Below are positions 36,647-49,819 of a DNA stretch of 64,000 nt, piece by piece (the stretch's first letter is position 1; each line of letters starts with the position of its first letter). Both the position numbers and the translations under genes were made by a program. The stretch spans positions 11,098,001-11,162,000 of the forward strand of contig OX344764.1 in assembly GCA_947034895.1 (NCBI GenBank). The letters run 5' to 3'. The DNA comes from Rhytidiadelphus loreus. Its lineage: Eukaryota > Streptophyta > Bryopsida > Hypnales > Hylocomiaceae. The notes below the pieces were generated by a model. That model had not been told where the DNA came from and ran no database searches. It saw nothing but the letters and a program-made list of their open reading frames with translations.

Positions 36647-37586
36647 CGCAAAAAACCTTTGTCTATCCTCCAAAGGTTCTCTATGAAATGATAGATAGTG
36701 TATTAAAGGAATCCAAATCGTTGTATGATTTTAAATTACCAGTATTCATTTTGCACTTGCACTTATGAAGTTGAAGTACACTTCATTACAATTCTAACAC
36801 AATTTGCAGTTTCAAAATCGGTTCATTTTTTAACACGCTAGAGTTTTCTAAAGTTGCTGCACTTCCTAGTCAAAACTGACTGAAAGATTCGTATTTAGTA
36901 AATAGGTACATTCCAGTATTCCTACTTCTTTAAACGACACAAGAAAGACTTTGTTAATCTCAATTTCGATTAGCAAGACTTTGTTAATTCAGGATAACAA
37001 CGTCGGATAATTCTTGCATTGTGTGATTGAAAGAGACCTGCGTATCCCCCCAAACAGGGCATGAACCCTATAATCTGCATTACTAATGACTCAATGGTCC
37101 TCAAACGGAAATTGATAGAAGCTCACTGTTGGAATCTAATCCATTTCCATGTTACGGACAAGAATCTAGTTGTGTAAGCTAGATTACAGAGAGATAAGGG
37201 TCAGATTATTAGCCACATCAAAGAAGTTTGGATGCAGATGACTCTACTTGCAACTAATATCAAGACCATATCTTACTGAACTCCGAACTTGCAGATTGGA
37301 ATAGGGCATGGGACCGCATTTGCAGTCGCATCCAATGACAAATGAGACCGATATTGGTATGAGTATCATCTCCTCCCCTTTGGAATGTATTCCCTTTCCT
37401 TTCCTTGCAGCTCCCTGCATGAGCAAGTGGCTCATCCATGGAGAGTATCTGCCTTGTTCTCTACAATGCTGGGAGGTCTCTCACTCTTCTGTAGTGAGGC
37501 TCAGAAACTCTCTCATGCTTTCCAATTTGAAAGCCACTGACAACCTAATCATACAAAACCAGTTTCCTGGCAGGGCCCAGCAGGGA
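36647..37586. other. Intergenic, LINE end to neprosin 3' end
   Basis: No gene is supported. The right part should contain the 3' UTR and polyadenylation site of the minus-strand neprosin-family gene, whose stop codon is at 37,587-37,589. An open frame on the plus strand at 37,308-37,751 overlaps the terminal exon of that gene in antisense and is not taken as real. Confidence 0.5.
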
Positions 37587-40500
37587 TCAGCAGCGGCCTC
37601 CATAGTAGAAGTAAGTACCCCATTCTTGGTTACTGCCAGGCGACACGGTGTAGCAAGAAGGCTCCGTAGTCACGTTCTGATTAGTGAAGAACAGTTAGAA
37701 GGATTCCATCTTTTAGTAACACAGTTGAAACCTCACAATGCAACAAGGTAGATGCCATACCTCCCCGCCCAATACCCTTCACCCCTTGGGAGGAAGGTAG
37801 CACAACATAACAATAGAAATAAGAAACCATGCCTTTCAATTCTGAAACACACCTTTTGAACTATTAAATTATGCTTTAGATGTTAGTACTAGTATAATTG
37901 ACTAAACAATTCCAATGTGCATTCCTTTTTTCTACTCCTGTTGGGGCATTACTCTAATAACAAATCCTATTGGCGTTAAGTTCTAAGAGCTCAAGTTTCA
38001 ATTTTGATACACATTTCAAATTCATGCCCGAATTTCAATGTCCCATAGTTGCAGATTCTGCAATGTTGTACATGTTTTTCTTTCTATTCCTGTTAGGGGA
38101 TTAATCTATTAACAAATCCTGTTGGAGTTGTGTATTGTATGTATTTGGGTTTAGCTCATCATACCTGTAAGTCAGTGACGTCGAACATAGTGTTGCCCAG
38201 GGAGACATATTGCAGGTTGCGCTGATAAGCAGCCTTGCCAAAGCCCGAGGTGGCGAAAGCTCCACTGCCCATGTTGGTCTTGGTCTGCGCATTCCCTTCA
38301 CGAACAGCAAAAACCTCGCCACCCCACTGGATCAAGTCGCTGGTGTCCCTGAGCGAGTGAAATAATGACCTCGGCCAATAGCCCACGTTCTCTTGGTTGA
38401 ACTGGAGCCACCAATTCCCAGATTGATCATCCTGTCCAATCCAACTCAGCCAAATTTAGACACAAGGTACAGTATTTCAAGGACTCTAAACCCTACAACC
38501 CTAAAAACCTCGACTGACCCATATTACCCACAGCATCATGTCTCCTCCTATTTCACTTGGGTGGCCTTCATTTGGTGTAAGCACACCAAGACCGTGGGAT
38601 TTGCCTACTATTCCTTCAACCTACCACTCAGAATGCTCGCAGAAGATTTCATAAAACAAAAGTGAACGTGATATGTAATATAACCCTGTTACCAATTGCA
38701 TCTTTTCTCTTCCTATATGCTTGGCTGGGCTTCATTTAGCAATTATTGGGAGTATGGATGGCTGGTTCATGAATGGCTAATATTCCTTCAACTTCCCACC
38801 AGAATGCTTGCAGGACAGGGTGGTCAAAATGTGATCTCAAGCGAGTTTGGCTCTTGAACAACCGAAGTGACAGAAATATGTATGTTTTAGGGTTCCGAAG
38901 TGATGGAAATACCTTGAATACACGTAACTTGATCTCGTATTGATCAGAATCTGCTTGTGAAGGGGGGGAAATGGAACCACCGAGCAGCACCTTGCTACTC
39001 ACTTGAACAAAGCCTTCACTCCCAGCTGGACAGTCTTGGTTGAGGTTGTAGCAACCCGTGTTCGCGTATCCGTCTCCCTACAGCACAAGAAGATTGAACC
39101 AGCTACAAATCAAAATTCCAACAAGCACACAGATCTAAAGGGATGAAATTTCCACAAATGTTGCATAAATCTTCACAAAGTTCACTTAAGAACAATGCAA
39201 ATAGAGCCCCTCCTGAAATCTAACGCACACGAGGCAATAAATGCGTAAAGCAAGACGTTTCAAGTTATTTTCCAAGATCTATTCTTGGACATTTTCCCCT
39301 TTCAAGTATCCACAAAGCAGTGTCCACAAATGTGGTAAAAATTTAGCAAAACGTCTTTCAATTCTGGACTCTGAACCGAAGGAGAGAAGGCTTTTGCAAT
39401 GACAAAAGTTTCATGTGAGGAAGTTTGAGCAGGAGCATACTCGAAAAAGCAAGCCACTGCTACAAGGACAGAGCCTCTCGTAGCGTAGCTGCTTGTTTTG
39501 TAAGCACAACAGTTTTGAATACCATAATGTCAAATTTGAATTTCAGCACTTGAAGGAATGTAGTCAATTGGTGTTGGGAGTGGTGGTAGTGAGGATTTCG
39601 GCAATGAATTTTGGTACACCTTTAAACTTTGCTGACACAACGTCTAACACCAAGTGCGAACATCCCTTATTTAGCAGGTCCTTAGGCAGCTAGAGCTAAT
39701 TCTGAAAATCCCATTTGAGACCACTGCTACTAAACTGTTGCAAATCTAGGCTTATTTGACATTCCATTATTATTTCAAGCCAAGAGAAGAACATTAAAAT
39801 GGCAGGAGTGGCACTCACAGTCCAGTAGACGAACAGGCGAGCCAACTTGTCCCCGTACAGATCCGAATAAACCTGCCACCCAGCTTCGATGGAGTTCATG
39901 AGCCAGTTACTGCTGCCTGGGTTGAATGACAAGCCTGTGTTCATGACCCAGAGCTGGGCCAGGCTGAAGTCATGAGGCTCCACAAATGGTTGCCACACGT
40001 TTAACACCACTTGGGTTCCCTTGTATGCTGGAGGATGGGAGATGGTTGTTGCTGTGTATGCATGCTGCACGAATTTTTAGAAGAGTATTTGTTAGCAACA
40101 CAGGCACCAAAAAATGCGCTTTTCGGATGCAACATGCCAAGGTTGTGAAGGTTACGTGTTTTAATGTTTATATATTATCAAATGCACCAACTCTTTACTA
40201 ATATAAGATTAGACTCTGTCTGAAAATACTGATTTTTTCACAGCATGAACATTCAAATTTTGGCACATGTTAATCCTCTGTTCTTTAGCGGTTAGAAAGA
40301 AAGTTTGGAAAATTTGAACTGCACATAGAATACAAAAAGTTTGAGAATTTAACTCCGAAGTGCTTGAACAAAAGATACCAAGATCGATTTTAAAATATCA
40401 TTTAAAATAATTGTAACTATTCCAAAACATCTGTCACCTAGACCATTCTTTCCTCTTTCCATTAATATTACACGATTTTTCTTGAAGCTTCCTCAATGAT

Positions 40501-42391
40501 TATTAATTGAATGAAAGCTCCTTTCAAACATTCATCTTCCACCTAGTGCATGCTGGGGTATTTAGGGTTAATAAATTCTCACCTGGTGCACATACTTGCG
40601 TTTCGGTGATCTGGTACTCAATTCTCCAGCTGCGTCTAAATCCGATTGCCGATTTTTCCGCACTGGAATCTGGCCTTTGGGACACTTCTTATACTCCTTT
40701 GCAAACAGCTGGGAGGCCGTCTTAGCCCCATTGTCGTTGATTGAAGAACTTCCTGGATCCGGATGCATGGATGGCTTCAGCTGCAACATTCAAGTAATCT
40801 CAACAAGGATTAAATAAATGGCTCTTTTGTATACCAAACTTATTCTAAAAAGTCTACAATTGATCGACTACTGAAACTTCAAACGACGCGTACAATGCTG
40901 GAATTGTAATTCAATTATCCTAGAGTCTATGAATTCTGAAGTAGTTAGAGCACCATAGAACATACGTAGTTGTGCTTGTACTGTACAACCCAAAGGCTAC
41001 ACCACTAGTCAGTGCACAATGCACTTAGGAAGTCGTTACATTTTTATGGTATGCAGAAAGACATCTAGGTAGTAAATTAAGTAGCTTGGTGGATAAGGAG
41101 ATACAGATGAGTCAAGGTTATTTCTCAATATCTCTCTTCTGTAGGTAGATGGTGAGGTACGCTCTCACAGCAATACTTTTTGTCTTCATAAAATTGAACA
41201 TACAACATGCCAAATCCAAGAAAAAATAACCACAAAGAATGAGCACAACAAGAGGGCTTACTTGGATTTCAGGATTGTCGAATGGAGATAAAGAAGGTTG
41301 TTTCTCGATGGGAATGCATGTTACAGTATCGCCATCGGATAACTGCCATTTCCCACATTAGAAGCAATTCCATAATGCAAGGGAAATCAAGTTTAGTAGA
41401 GTTGTCCTACACTTAAATCTATACCTGTCCTAGCCTATCAAAGTAAACATTACTTGTACTTCTCATTCTCATTAATGTAATTGAAGTAGTCATTTGTTCA
41501 CCGAGATTCAATTCTCTGTACTATTCCTTATTATACAATCAGAGAATGACTTTGGTTTTGGATGTGATTAACAAAGAACCTTGTTGGTTCAGGCTCTGCA
41601 AATATCCACATTAGAAGAGATTATATAGTTATTTTCCCCAAGAACTTCGATTTTGCATGCTGATGATAGAAGTACTACCTCATGAAAATACCTTGCTGTC
41701 TTAAAAATACTAGCTCTCTGAATCTCGATAGAGTACAGCGTTTTGAACATACAGATCAAGTGGATAGTCAAGTACTACTTGGAACTACTCAGATACAAAT
41801 CTGCAAAGTTCTCAATTCTAATGGCAAGTTCAAGCTAACCGTGAAGAGAGATGCTCTCATAGTCATTTAAAGGAAAAGTCCATTCATCAAAGTGGCCGTT
41901 TTCAGTAGCTATAGCGGAGTTTTATGCAATTGTACCAACCACATTCTAGACCTATCCTAGATCTCTTACTGACATCTGCTTGCACATCTCAGTATAGGCA
42001 ATCGGTAACTGCCATTAAAATAAATATCACTATGAGGGGAACATGGACACCGTAGCGAGAATCGGATTATTCGATCATACATTTGAAACTAACGGTAAAC
42101 GATAATCTTCCACGGTAAGTCTCAAAACCTAAACTCAAACCATCACACTAGTTAAAATGTAAGCAGAGCAAGTGATTGATTACTCACCGTGAATGAAGTC
42201 GCATCTGCATTCGTCGTCGTCGTAAACAGCTCCCCCTGCGTCTGTGCATTACTCGCATTGTTCACCCGCATTTGCTTGTGCCGGCTCTGCAATGGACGAC
42301 CTGGAACAGGAAACGGAGTCGCAGTAACGAATGTCGGCACTAGGAGAATCGAAACCAAGAGCACTAAACACTTTCTATTCATCATCGCCAT
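37587..42391 (-). CDS. Neprosin-family (DUF239) secreted glutamic peptidase, 7 exons, 416 aa
   Basis: Minus-strand exons: 42,391-42,188; 41,342-41,262; 40,780-40,583; 40,064-39,819; 39,077-38,913; 38,431-38,165; 37,676-37,587. All junctions are GT..AG and every intron is phase 0. The protein starts with a hydrophobic signal peptide (about residues 1-25). The neprosin activation (propeptide) region follows (DGDTVTCIPIEKQPSLSPFD; CPKGQIPVRK). Then comes the neprosin domain: VNVWQPFV, SIEAGWQVYSDLYGDKLARL, GCYNLNQDCPAGSEGFVQ, GNWWLQF, WGGEV and the usual C-terminus WGTYFYYGGRC. The catalytic glutamates of the family probably correspond to E221 (SIEAGW) and E337 (WGGEV); this is inferred from motif position. 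Length is normal. The product should be secreted or vacuolar and matured by removal of the propeptide. It is divergent from the aminopeptidase P gene. Confidence 0.92.
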
Positions 42392-43018
42392 TATCCCAAA
42401 ACTAGTCACTCACCTTCTACAATGTCCACAACAAAAAGAATCCAACGAAACACAAGCTAAGTGAAACATGAAGCTACGGGAAAGCTAAAGAGACAAGGAG
42501 ATCTGACGTTGGTTTGTCAGTTGAGAGCAGAGCTGCAACGGCGACTTTAAGCTTAACTGCAGAACTGGGAAGAAGCGCGGGAACTACGGGGTTCCCGTGT
42601 GAACGTTGGGGAGAGGGAGAAGGGGGCCTATGGCTGTGTTGTGGTGTCTATAGCCGTGCCGTGGGGGTGCACAATGGACGGACGGAACCTTGCAGGAAAC
42701 GGATGAAAAAATGTCATCCACAGAGTTCCATCCGCCGCGCTCGCCTCTTCCGCTTTGGTTCTGCGGAACGAATTCGCCCAACGCCACCCCGCCACTGACC
42801 CTCACGGCGCGCGAACGAATTCCTGTACCTCGTGGTTCCCAACAATGTCGCCACGTTCTGAGAATTTCCTTTGATGAACCTGCGTCCTTACCAATGTTTT
42901 CACGTCACATTTGCAAAAAATTCCAATTGCGCCAGTGGAAATTGCCGAACCTCTGAATTGAAATTCCAAAGAATTGGAAATAGTGGCTTGGTTTGTGGTT
43001 TGAATTGGAGCGAGCGCC
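42392..43018. promoter_or_regulatory. 627-bp bidirectional promoter region
   Basis: This is the only DNA between the start codons of the divergent neprosin-family and aminopeptidase P genes, so it must hold both 5' UTRs and core promoters. The right half is more GC-rich than the flanking introns. No canonical TATA box was found at a convincing distance from either gene, which fits a dispersed bidirectional housekeeping promoter. This is inference from gene layout. Confidence 0.6.
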
Positions 43019-46000
43019 ATGACCAGAGCAGCGATCGTGGGCGCTTTGTTGTCCCACATGCCCACCCCATTGTTCCAGTCCCAGCAACAACGATACTGCG
43101 CGCTTCTGGTCCCCAAATGGAGCCCTGCACGAAATTTGGCTGGTGGTAAGAATCATGTTGTCCGTGGGAAGAAATTGAACCTGCTTGTTCGAATTGGGGG
43201 CACGAGAATTGGACGGGAGCACGTTGGGAAGGGGGTGACAGTGTTCGATCAGAATTCGAGACTTGTAAGCGTTTGGTTTGTTGCGCTCTGGTTTTTTTTC
43301 CAGTTGATTTTCTGATCGTGAATGTCACGTCTGAAACTGTGATGCATATTCATTCCCATAGAATTGTTTAATGCTGATACTATGATGCTGTAGGGCGAAT
43401 CCGGGGAATGGTGTTTCAAATTTTGAGAGGAATGAATTAGGGTTTTCATATTGGAAGTGCCAGAACATAACTGTGCTGCTACCTTTAGTCACTTTCTGCA
43501 ATAGATAACAAGGTTTTCAGTACAATCAAACTGTTTTTAAAATCTTTAGATATCATCACAGAGCTTATCTTCTTCTCATCATCCGTCAGTGGTCTCCCAA
43601 GGAATCATAGGGAGCTTCTGTACGAAAATTGTGACCATAGGGAGACCTGACTAATCTAATTTTTGTTGTACGGCCGATATCCAAAAAGCTCAAATATGCA
43701 ACTCATCATAATCAACCCTTTTCCTTTAACCTCTTCACAGAAGACAAAGGCTAGCATACTGTCATTGCTTTCTATTATGTCAAGCATCTTCGAGTACTTG
43801 CACGAATATAAGTGCAGATTATCTCTGGTCAGACGTTGTGAAAGAGTCCAAGTTTAATGAAAACCCTGTTGAATGCATGAAGAAGGGGCTGTATGCTTTT
43901 TGGTGTGGTTTCACTTATTCTAAATGTTGTAAGTTTTTGTTGCAGGTCAGGGGGAAAACTACAACTGCGACTTGTGCTGGAGACTCTTTTGTGGCGCAGC
44001 CAAGTTCATCCCGGCGCAAGGCAGCAAAAAAAGATTTTCCTCCAGATGAAAAATTGGCAAACTTGAGGAAAGAATTTGAAAAAGCTGCTGATAAAGGCTT
44101 GGATGCGTACGTCGTTCCCTCTGAAGATGCTCACCAGGTGAATCATATTTTCCGCCGGTACAATTTTCCATTTCTGGTATCCTCATGAAATCAGTAGGCA
44201 GAGGCAGTTTTGAGTTTGAAGTTGAGGAGGTTCAGTCTTCCAGATTTTAATCTTGCTCAAAGTGTTTAAGTTCTGCACTGACATTAAGATGGTGTGTTTT
44301 TCTCTGGAATTAATGCTGGTTGATATGGGCACTGTATGCAGAGCGAGTTCATTGCAGACTGCTACATGCGCCGGGCTTACATATCAGGATTTACAGGAAG
44401 TGCTGGCACAGCTGTGGTCACAAAGGATAAGGCTGCTCTGTGGACAGATGGACGCTACTTTCTGCAGGTTTGCTTCCCGTCTGTTATGTTTTAGTACTGG
44501 TTTTTAGGGTTAAATAGCTCAGAGCACCATGTGCAATTGCTAAGATTTTATTTTTAAGGACATGAAGGTGGTCACAGAGCATAAATGTTAATACTTCGAC
44601 TTCATCTACAACGTGGAGGTTTTCATGGAATGGTATGCAAGAGGCAGAATACTAGTACATTTCAAACATTCAACCCCTTAATGACCTAGAAATTGTAGTT
44701 TAAACATGTCCAATTTGATTAATCATATTGTGAAAATCAATAATTCAGAGGGGGTCAGATTTTATCTCACCGGAATCAGTGAAGAACATTGCATGTGTTG
44801 GTAAGAAAATGAACAAATTTTGACAACGAAAACTGCCAAACAAGCATGAGGCCAAATTTGGCTTCTTAGTCTTGTAGGGGTTAACGAGTACGATCACTTT
44901 AGGGTACTCAATTTTAGTCATTACCAATCTACTTTTACTGTGACATGTTTGATGGTTAGTCTGTACCATCGGCTTTCATCTGAGTGCGAGTGGTTTGCTG
45001 ACTTCCAGGCCGAGAATGAGCTTGGGCATGAGTGGACACTCATGCGGGCAGGCACGCCAGGCACCCCGTCCACTAGTGAGTGGCTGAAGGAGAATTTACC
45101 AGAGGGAGCCAGGGTTGGAATTGACCCGGTAAGCGACTTTAACTCTCTGGTCTTGTTTTGATTGCAAGTTGTGGTATTACTAGACTGACATGACTGCTCT
45201 TGAGGACTGGTTTTACAAGTCATTATTTTCTTCTTTAGTTCACATAAGCCTTCATCTGAGCTATCTTATTTTGTGTACAGTTTTTGTTCTCGGCTGATGC
45301 AGGTGACGAACTAAGACGAACGCTTGCTGAGAAAGATCAGGAGCTTGTCCTAGTGTATGAGGATAACTTGGTGGATAAAGTGTGGGGGAAGGGAAGGCCT
45401 CAACCACCTTCAAAATCTTTGAGGGTGCATGAATTGCGCTATGCTGGGGTGGATGTGGCCTCAAAGCTTGACAACCTGCGGAAGGAACTGGCTTGTGCTG
45501 GGGCAACGGCAATGGTGGTTACCATGCTCGACGATGTAGCTTGGCTATTGAACATGGTGCATACTTTAACCAAGCATTCGATTTGAAGAAGCTTCTCTAC
45601 TCCAAATAGAAATGTCGGACTACCACATTCTCATTCTTTCACATATTGAACAATTGAAAAATACTCTTGATCATTTAAAATGCCACTATTCTATAACCGT
45701 ATGTCACAATTCTATGAAATATAAGAGATTGATTCTTTGGAATGATCCCTAATATGCTTCCATTGGTTTTTAGCGCGTCTTATTTTAGTTGGGCATCAGA
45801 GCTTTCAAATCTTTGAATTATTGCTTGGGGTATCCTCTTGTGGTAGAGACAACCAACAGTTTGGCATCTGCATTCTTAGTTGGCTTTACGTTGCAACTAG
45901 TCGGCACTTTGTGAAGTGATGAGCCTTAGAAATTGGATCCACTTTTCCCAGACGTCAGGCTTTAACGAAACTGTACTGCATAATTATTGTGGATTCTCAC

Positions 46001-49000
46001 TAACCTATGATATGTGCATGGGCAGCGAGGTAACGATGTGCCTCACTCACCGGTGGCTTATGCGTACGTGGTTGTGGAACTGGAGACTGCGTCCCTCTTT
46101 GTTGATGATTCCAAAGTCACCCCTGAGGTTTTGGCACATTTGAATGAAGCTGGAGTCTCCGTGAAGCCTTACACATCATTGGTATTTGAAATCAGAAGGT
46201 ATCCACTACATGTGCCTTATCCTCTTCTGTCTATAACAGATGACCAGAGTATGAGAGTATAGTTTAAACTGGAAGAACTGTACCAATAGAAGAAACTTGT
46301 ATTATGCAAGATTTTTCTGGGTTTTCTGTATGATTTAGAATTTTAAATCAAGACAACACTATACTTTTTCATTCCTAAGAGCAAGACTGGAATGGGAATG
46401 ATGTGATCCTTACGCTGTCAATAGCACCCATTGCTTGACTCAGGCTGGCAGCAGAAGAGGCGAAATTATGGTTGGATTCTGCAAGAGTTAGTGTGGCTAT
46501 AAAAAATGCATTTGATGATGCTTGCGCGCAATATTATGAAGATTTAGAAACCGCAAGGTCTAAAAAGCGTGGCAGTAAGGGGCGATCAACATCAGACAAG
46601 GAAGAACTGGATGGGCCGGCTGCTCTGCACCGACCTTCACCTATAGGCATTGCGAAGGCGATTAAAAATGAGGCAGAGCTTGAAGGAATGCGTCAAGCTC
46701 ATCTTAGGTACCATTGTTGGTTGAGATCTGTTGCTTTCTAGTCTTTGTCTTGTTGCACTTCTCACTCATGTTTCTGACCACGGTTGTTGAAGGAACGCTT
46801 CGCTTTTCAATTTATTTGTAGTCTGTAAATCAATGATTCAACGACTCAACTATTCTCTTTCTATCTGTTTGTCAATCCCTCGAAATAAATCCTCAAAGAT
46901 CTGGATAGATTAGGAGAAGTTACAAAAAGAGCACCATGATGATTTTCAATATATTCCAACTACAATTTGAGTTGATTTTCATCTTAAATCCTCTCCATCA
47001 CACTGGATTTGAATTTCTCGCTACTTTTGAAGGAATCCTTCGGTTATGGAATTGATCTCCTGGATATTGCTTCAGGGATGCTGCTGCGCTTTCTGAATTT
47101 TGGGCGTGGTTAGAGAGTGAGATAGTGGATGACAAGGGAAAATTATCAGAGGTTGAGGTTGCGGATCAACTGGAGAAATTTCGGGCGAAGCAGTCCGGCT
47201 TTCTGGACACCAGTTTTGAGACTATTAGCGGTTTGCCTCTTACTTTTAAATGTTAATTAGTGTATTTGATCATTTGAAACAAGTCTGCGTTATCCTTCTG
47301 TTCCAGCTAGTCTGGCTTCTTGTCACATGTTTAGAATTGGCTACAATCTATTGGATCCAGACTCAAGAATTATTATCGAACTAATGAAAGAAAACTTTTT
47401 GTTTCAGGGTCTGGACCAAACGGTGCCATTGTACATTACAGAGCAGAGGCAGCAACATGTGGTTACGTGGATGATAAACTGCTGTATTTGTTAGATAGTG
47501 GAGCGCAGTTTGTGGATGGTACCACGGACATTACACGCACAGTGCATTTTGGGACACCCAGTGCTCGCCAGAAAGAATGCTTTACACGAGTTCTGCAGGT
47601 TCGAACTACTGATTAAATTCGGATCGTAATTGTGAATATTTTGGCTCAGTTACCAAATCTATTGACTTAGAATACTGTTTTCCCAGAATTAGGACCTGAA
47701 AGTCAAAATATTTCCTCTGAATGTTCCTGTTGATTAATTTGTGAGTTAAATTGTCATATTGTTCAGCACTGGTTTTAGCATTCTCGGTTTGGTCTCCGCT
47801 TATTGCCTCAATGTGCTTTGGTGGATTGGTATTGTCTCATATAATGTCAATCTGCAGGGTCATATTGGAGTGGATACTGCTGTCTTTCCGGAAAATACAC
47901 CAGGGTTTGTGCTGGATGCATTTGCTAGAGCATCACTGTGGAAAATTGGCCTCGATTACCGCCATGGTACTTTTTCGTTCTTGCCCCCTATTTCTTAGTC
48001 GTGAAGAAATTGCCTTGTGAACTGTAACAAGTGCCTTGCTTAACCCCTAAAGTACCTAGGGTCTCGAGCAGAAATTAGATGTATTGTAGTATGTGATTCT
48101 ATAACTTTCCGAAGTTTGTATCCAAAGAGAAAATTTGAAATGTAGTGATAAGAAATTATCTGTTCAGTCACATCGAAAAAATGTGTTTTACTCTTAATCT
48201 TGGCAAACTTTGTTTGAAAGTCAAATCTTTGTAAAATCAAGTTTGGAAGCATTAAACTTTGAAGAGTCATAATGAATAAGATTTGAATTTTGATAGAATT
48301 GGTTAAAAGTTGTGTAATTATGGTAAAAAAAAGATCAAAACTTTCCCCGATGCTAGTATATTTTCCTACGTTGAGATGACGTTAAACAGTTATCTATCTT
48401 TTCAGATATGAAACTTCTGATTTCATTGATGTAGATTTAAAATATCGCATGTTGTAGTGAACTTGTAGGTTAAGAAGTGAAAATACTAATTTCTGGAAAA
48501 TGATGAATATCCGCCATGAGGCAGTTTATCCATGGTAGCTTGTAAGCATATTATGGTTGGGTGGTCCTTTAGGGGTTAAGAATTCATTAAAATGTCTAAT
48601 GCCGTATGGATTATGGTCCATGGCAGATGATTAGAGAGATAGTAACAAGTCCTAACTTTATATTGGCTTGCAGGAACGGGTCATGGAGTGGGAGCAGCAT
48701 TGAATGTACACGAGGGACCTCAGAGTGTTAGCGCACGATTTGGGAACATGACAGGGTTGGTAGCGGGAATGATTGTCAGCAATGAACCTGGATACTATGA
48801 AGACCGGGCCTTCGGCATTCGAATTGAGGTCTGATCTCCTTCTGATTTATCATTGTAAGCAGATGGGATTTTTGGCGAGAACTCATGAGAGTGGGACCTG
48901 ACTTGTGTTCGTGATAAATGGCTTGTAGAATCTTCTAATTGTACGAGAGGAAGACACAGCAAATCGGTTTGGGGGAGTGACATTTCTTGGATTCGAGCGG

Positions 49001-49819
49001 TTGACGTTTCTGCCCATTCAGGTGAGGTTTTGAACTCCCATACAATCCTGAACAAATTATTCGCTCGTACTGAGTGTGAATTAATTTAGTATATTAATCC
49101 TCATGTATCACAGCAACTATGGTTTAATGTAACATTGTACCAAATTCCAGTAAAACTTACTACCTTTGTTTGGAAATAGTGTGTCCATTCTCAGTGCAAT
49201 CATCACCGAGAATGGATACACTATTTTCAAACGGAGGCAGTATCTTTGTGGGACTAATGGTTGTGCTTTAACACGTGTCTTGTAGGCAAAATTGTTGGAC
49301 ATGGAACTAATGTCAGATCAAGAAATCAACTGGCTCAACGATTATCATGCTGAAGTCTGGAGCAAGGTATATTCTGCTTAACATATTCTATTCTGCATTT
49401 TGCGTTTACTGCACCAATGAGCTCTTTATCACTGATGTTGGGAATGAGTAACCTCTCTTGGCTGAACTTTGAAACGTCTCCCTTCCAGTCTACGTAGGTA
49501 CTTTCAGATACACCACTTGTTGAATGTGCTTTTTTCTGTAGTAACCTGAGCATATTCAATAGTTGCCACTGAATGAGCATTGCGAGAAATCGATTTCACC
49601 AACAGCGAAAATGTTGAGAAGCATCTGTAGTGGAATGCAATCTCTTGCTAGAAAACATTGTGAATTGAGCACACTTTTTTTGATTTTATTGGTTGGTCTC
49701 CGCAGGTATCCCCCCTTGTAAAAGGAGATGCACGAAATTGGTTGCAGAGGAACACTAGACCTATCGTGAAAACCGGGGATACTACACCAACAGAAGAGCT
49801 CGCCACGATCTCCAAGTGA
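43019..49819 (+). CDS. X-prolyl aminopeptidase P (M24B), 14 exons, 764 aa
   Basis: This enzyme removes an N-terminal residue preceding proline. Exons: 43,019-43,264; 43,946-44,137; 44,342-44,467; 45,009-45,128; 45,281-45,556; 46,026-46,198; 46,444-46,707; 47,076-47,230; 47,408-47,598; 47,858-47,966; 48,674-48,828; 48,929-49,021; 49,286-49,366; 49,706-49,819. All introns are GT..AG and the frame is kept throughout. Residues 1-82 are rich in Arg/Ser/Gln and look like an organelle transit peptide; exon 1 was chosen because it joins in phase and lacks other support. Two creatinase-type domains follow ([30 protein letters not shown]). The catalytic pita-bread domain has metal ligands D547 and D558 (LDSGAQ, TTDITRT), H621 (GTGHG), E655 (NEPGYY) and E669 (IRIE). 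The 11/63/34/14 spacing is that of the eukaryotic three-domain enzymes. Length is close to plant plastid forms. Confidence 0.95.
44670..44884. mobile_element. Short TTAA-type MITE, worn copy, in aminopeptidase intron 3
   Basis: The right end reads TTGTAGGGGTTAA and the left end TTCAACCCCTTAATGACC, a diverged pair of the inverted termini found intact at 48,040-48,579. It is about 215 bp with no coding capacity and lies wholly inside the intron between exons 3 and 4. The left TTAA has one mismatch, so this copy is the least certain. Confidence 0.4.
48040..48579. mobile_element. TTAA-flanked MITE, CCCC...GGGG ends, in aminopeptidase intron 10
   Basis: The ends are TTAACCCCTAAAGTACC (48,040-48,056) and GGTCCTTTAGGGGTTAA (48,563-48,579). 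They are inverted repeats with one mismatch in 17 bases, both including a TTAA. The 540-bp body is AT-rich and non-coding. TTAA target duplication with CCC...GGG ends is the signature of the piggyBac superfamily. A Tc1/mariner reading (TA duplication and ACCCC ends) is formally possible because TA lies within TTAA. It sits between exons 10 and 11 and does not disturb the frame. Confidence 0.7.
49158..49242. mobile_element. Stowaway-like MITE, near-perfect hairpin, in aminopeptidase intron 12
   Basis: The arms CTTTGTTTGGAAATAGTGTG and CTATTTTCAAACGGAGGCAG pair over about 33 bases with few mismatches, and the tip loop is about 15 nt. The right end, reversed, reads CTGCCTCCGTTTG, close to the Stowaway consensus CTCCCTCCGTT. 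A TA flanks each side (49,158-49,159 and 49,241-49,242), the expected Stowaway target duplication. At 81 bp it is little more than the two terminal repeats. The transcribed intron would fold into a stable hairpin. Confidence 0.75.

Noticed and set aside
37308..37751. A 147-codon plus-strand open frame
   Set aside because: It overlaps the terminal exon of the minus-strand neprosin-family gene, whose reading (CYTVSPGSNQEWGTYFYYGG) is unmistakable.
38460..38520. CCCTAAA and CCCTACAACCCTAAAAACC words resembling telomere repeats
   Set aside because: They are isolated, not in tandem, and lie in an intron; such words are common in plant DNA.
43081..43150. Alternative donor at 43,146 (GGTG|GTAAGA) for exon 1 of the aminopeptidase gene
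   Set aside because: It leaves phase 1, which does not join in frame with exon 2; the donor at 43,265 (CTT|GTAAGC) joins in phase 0.
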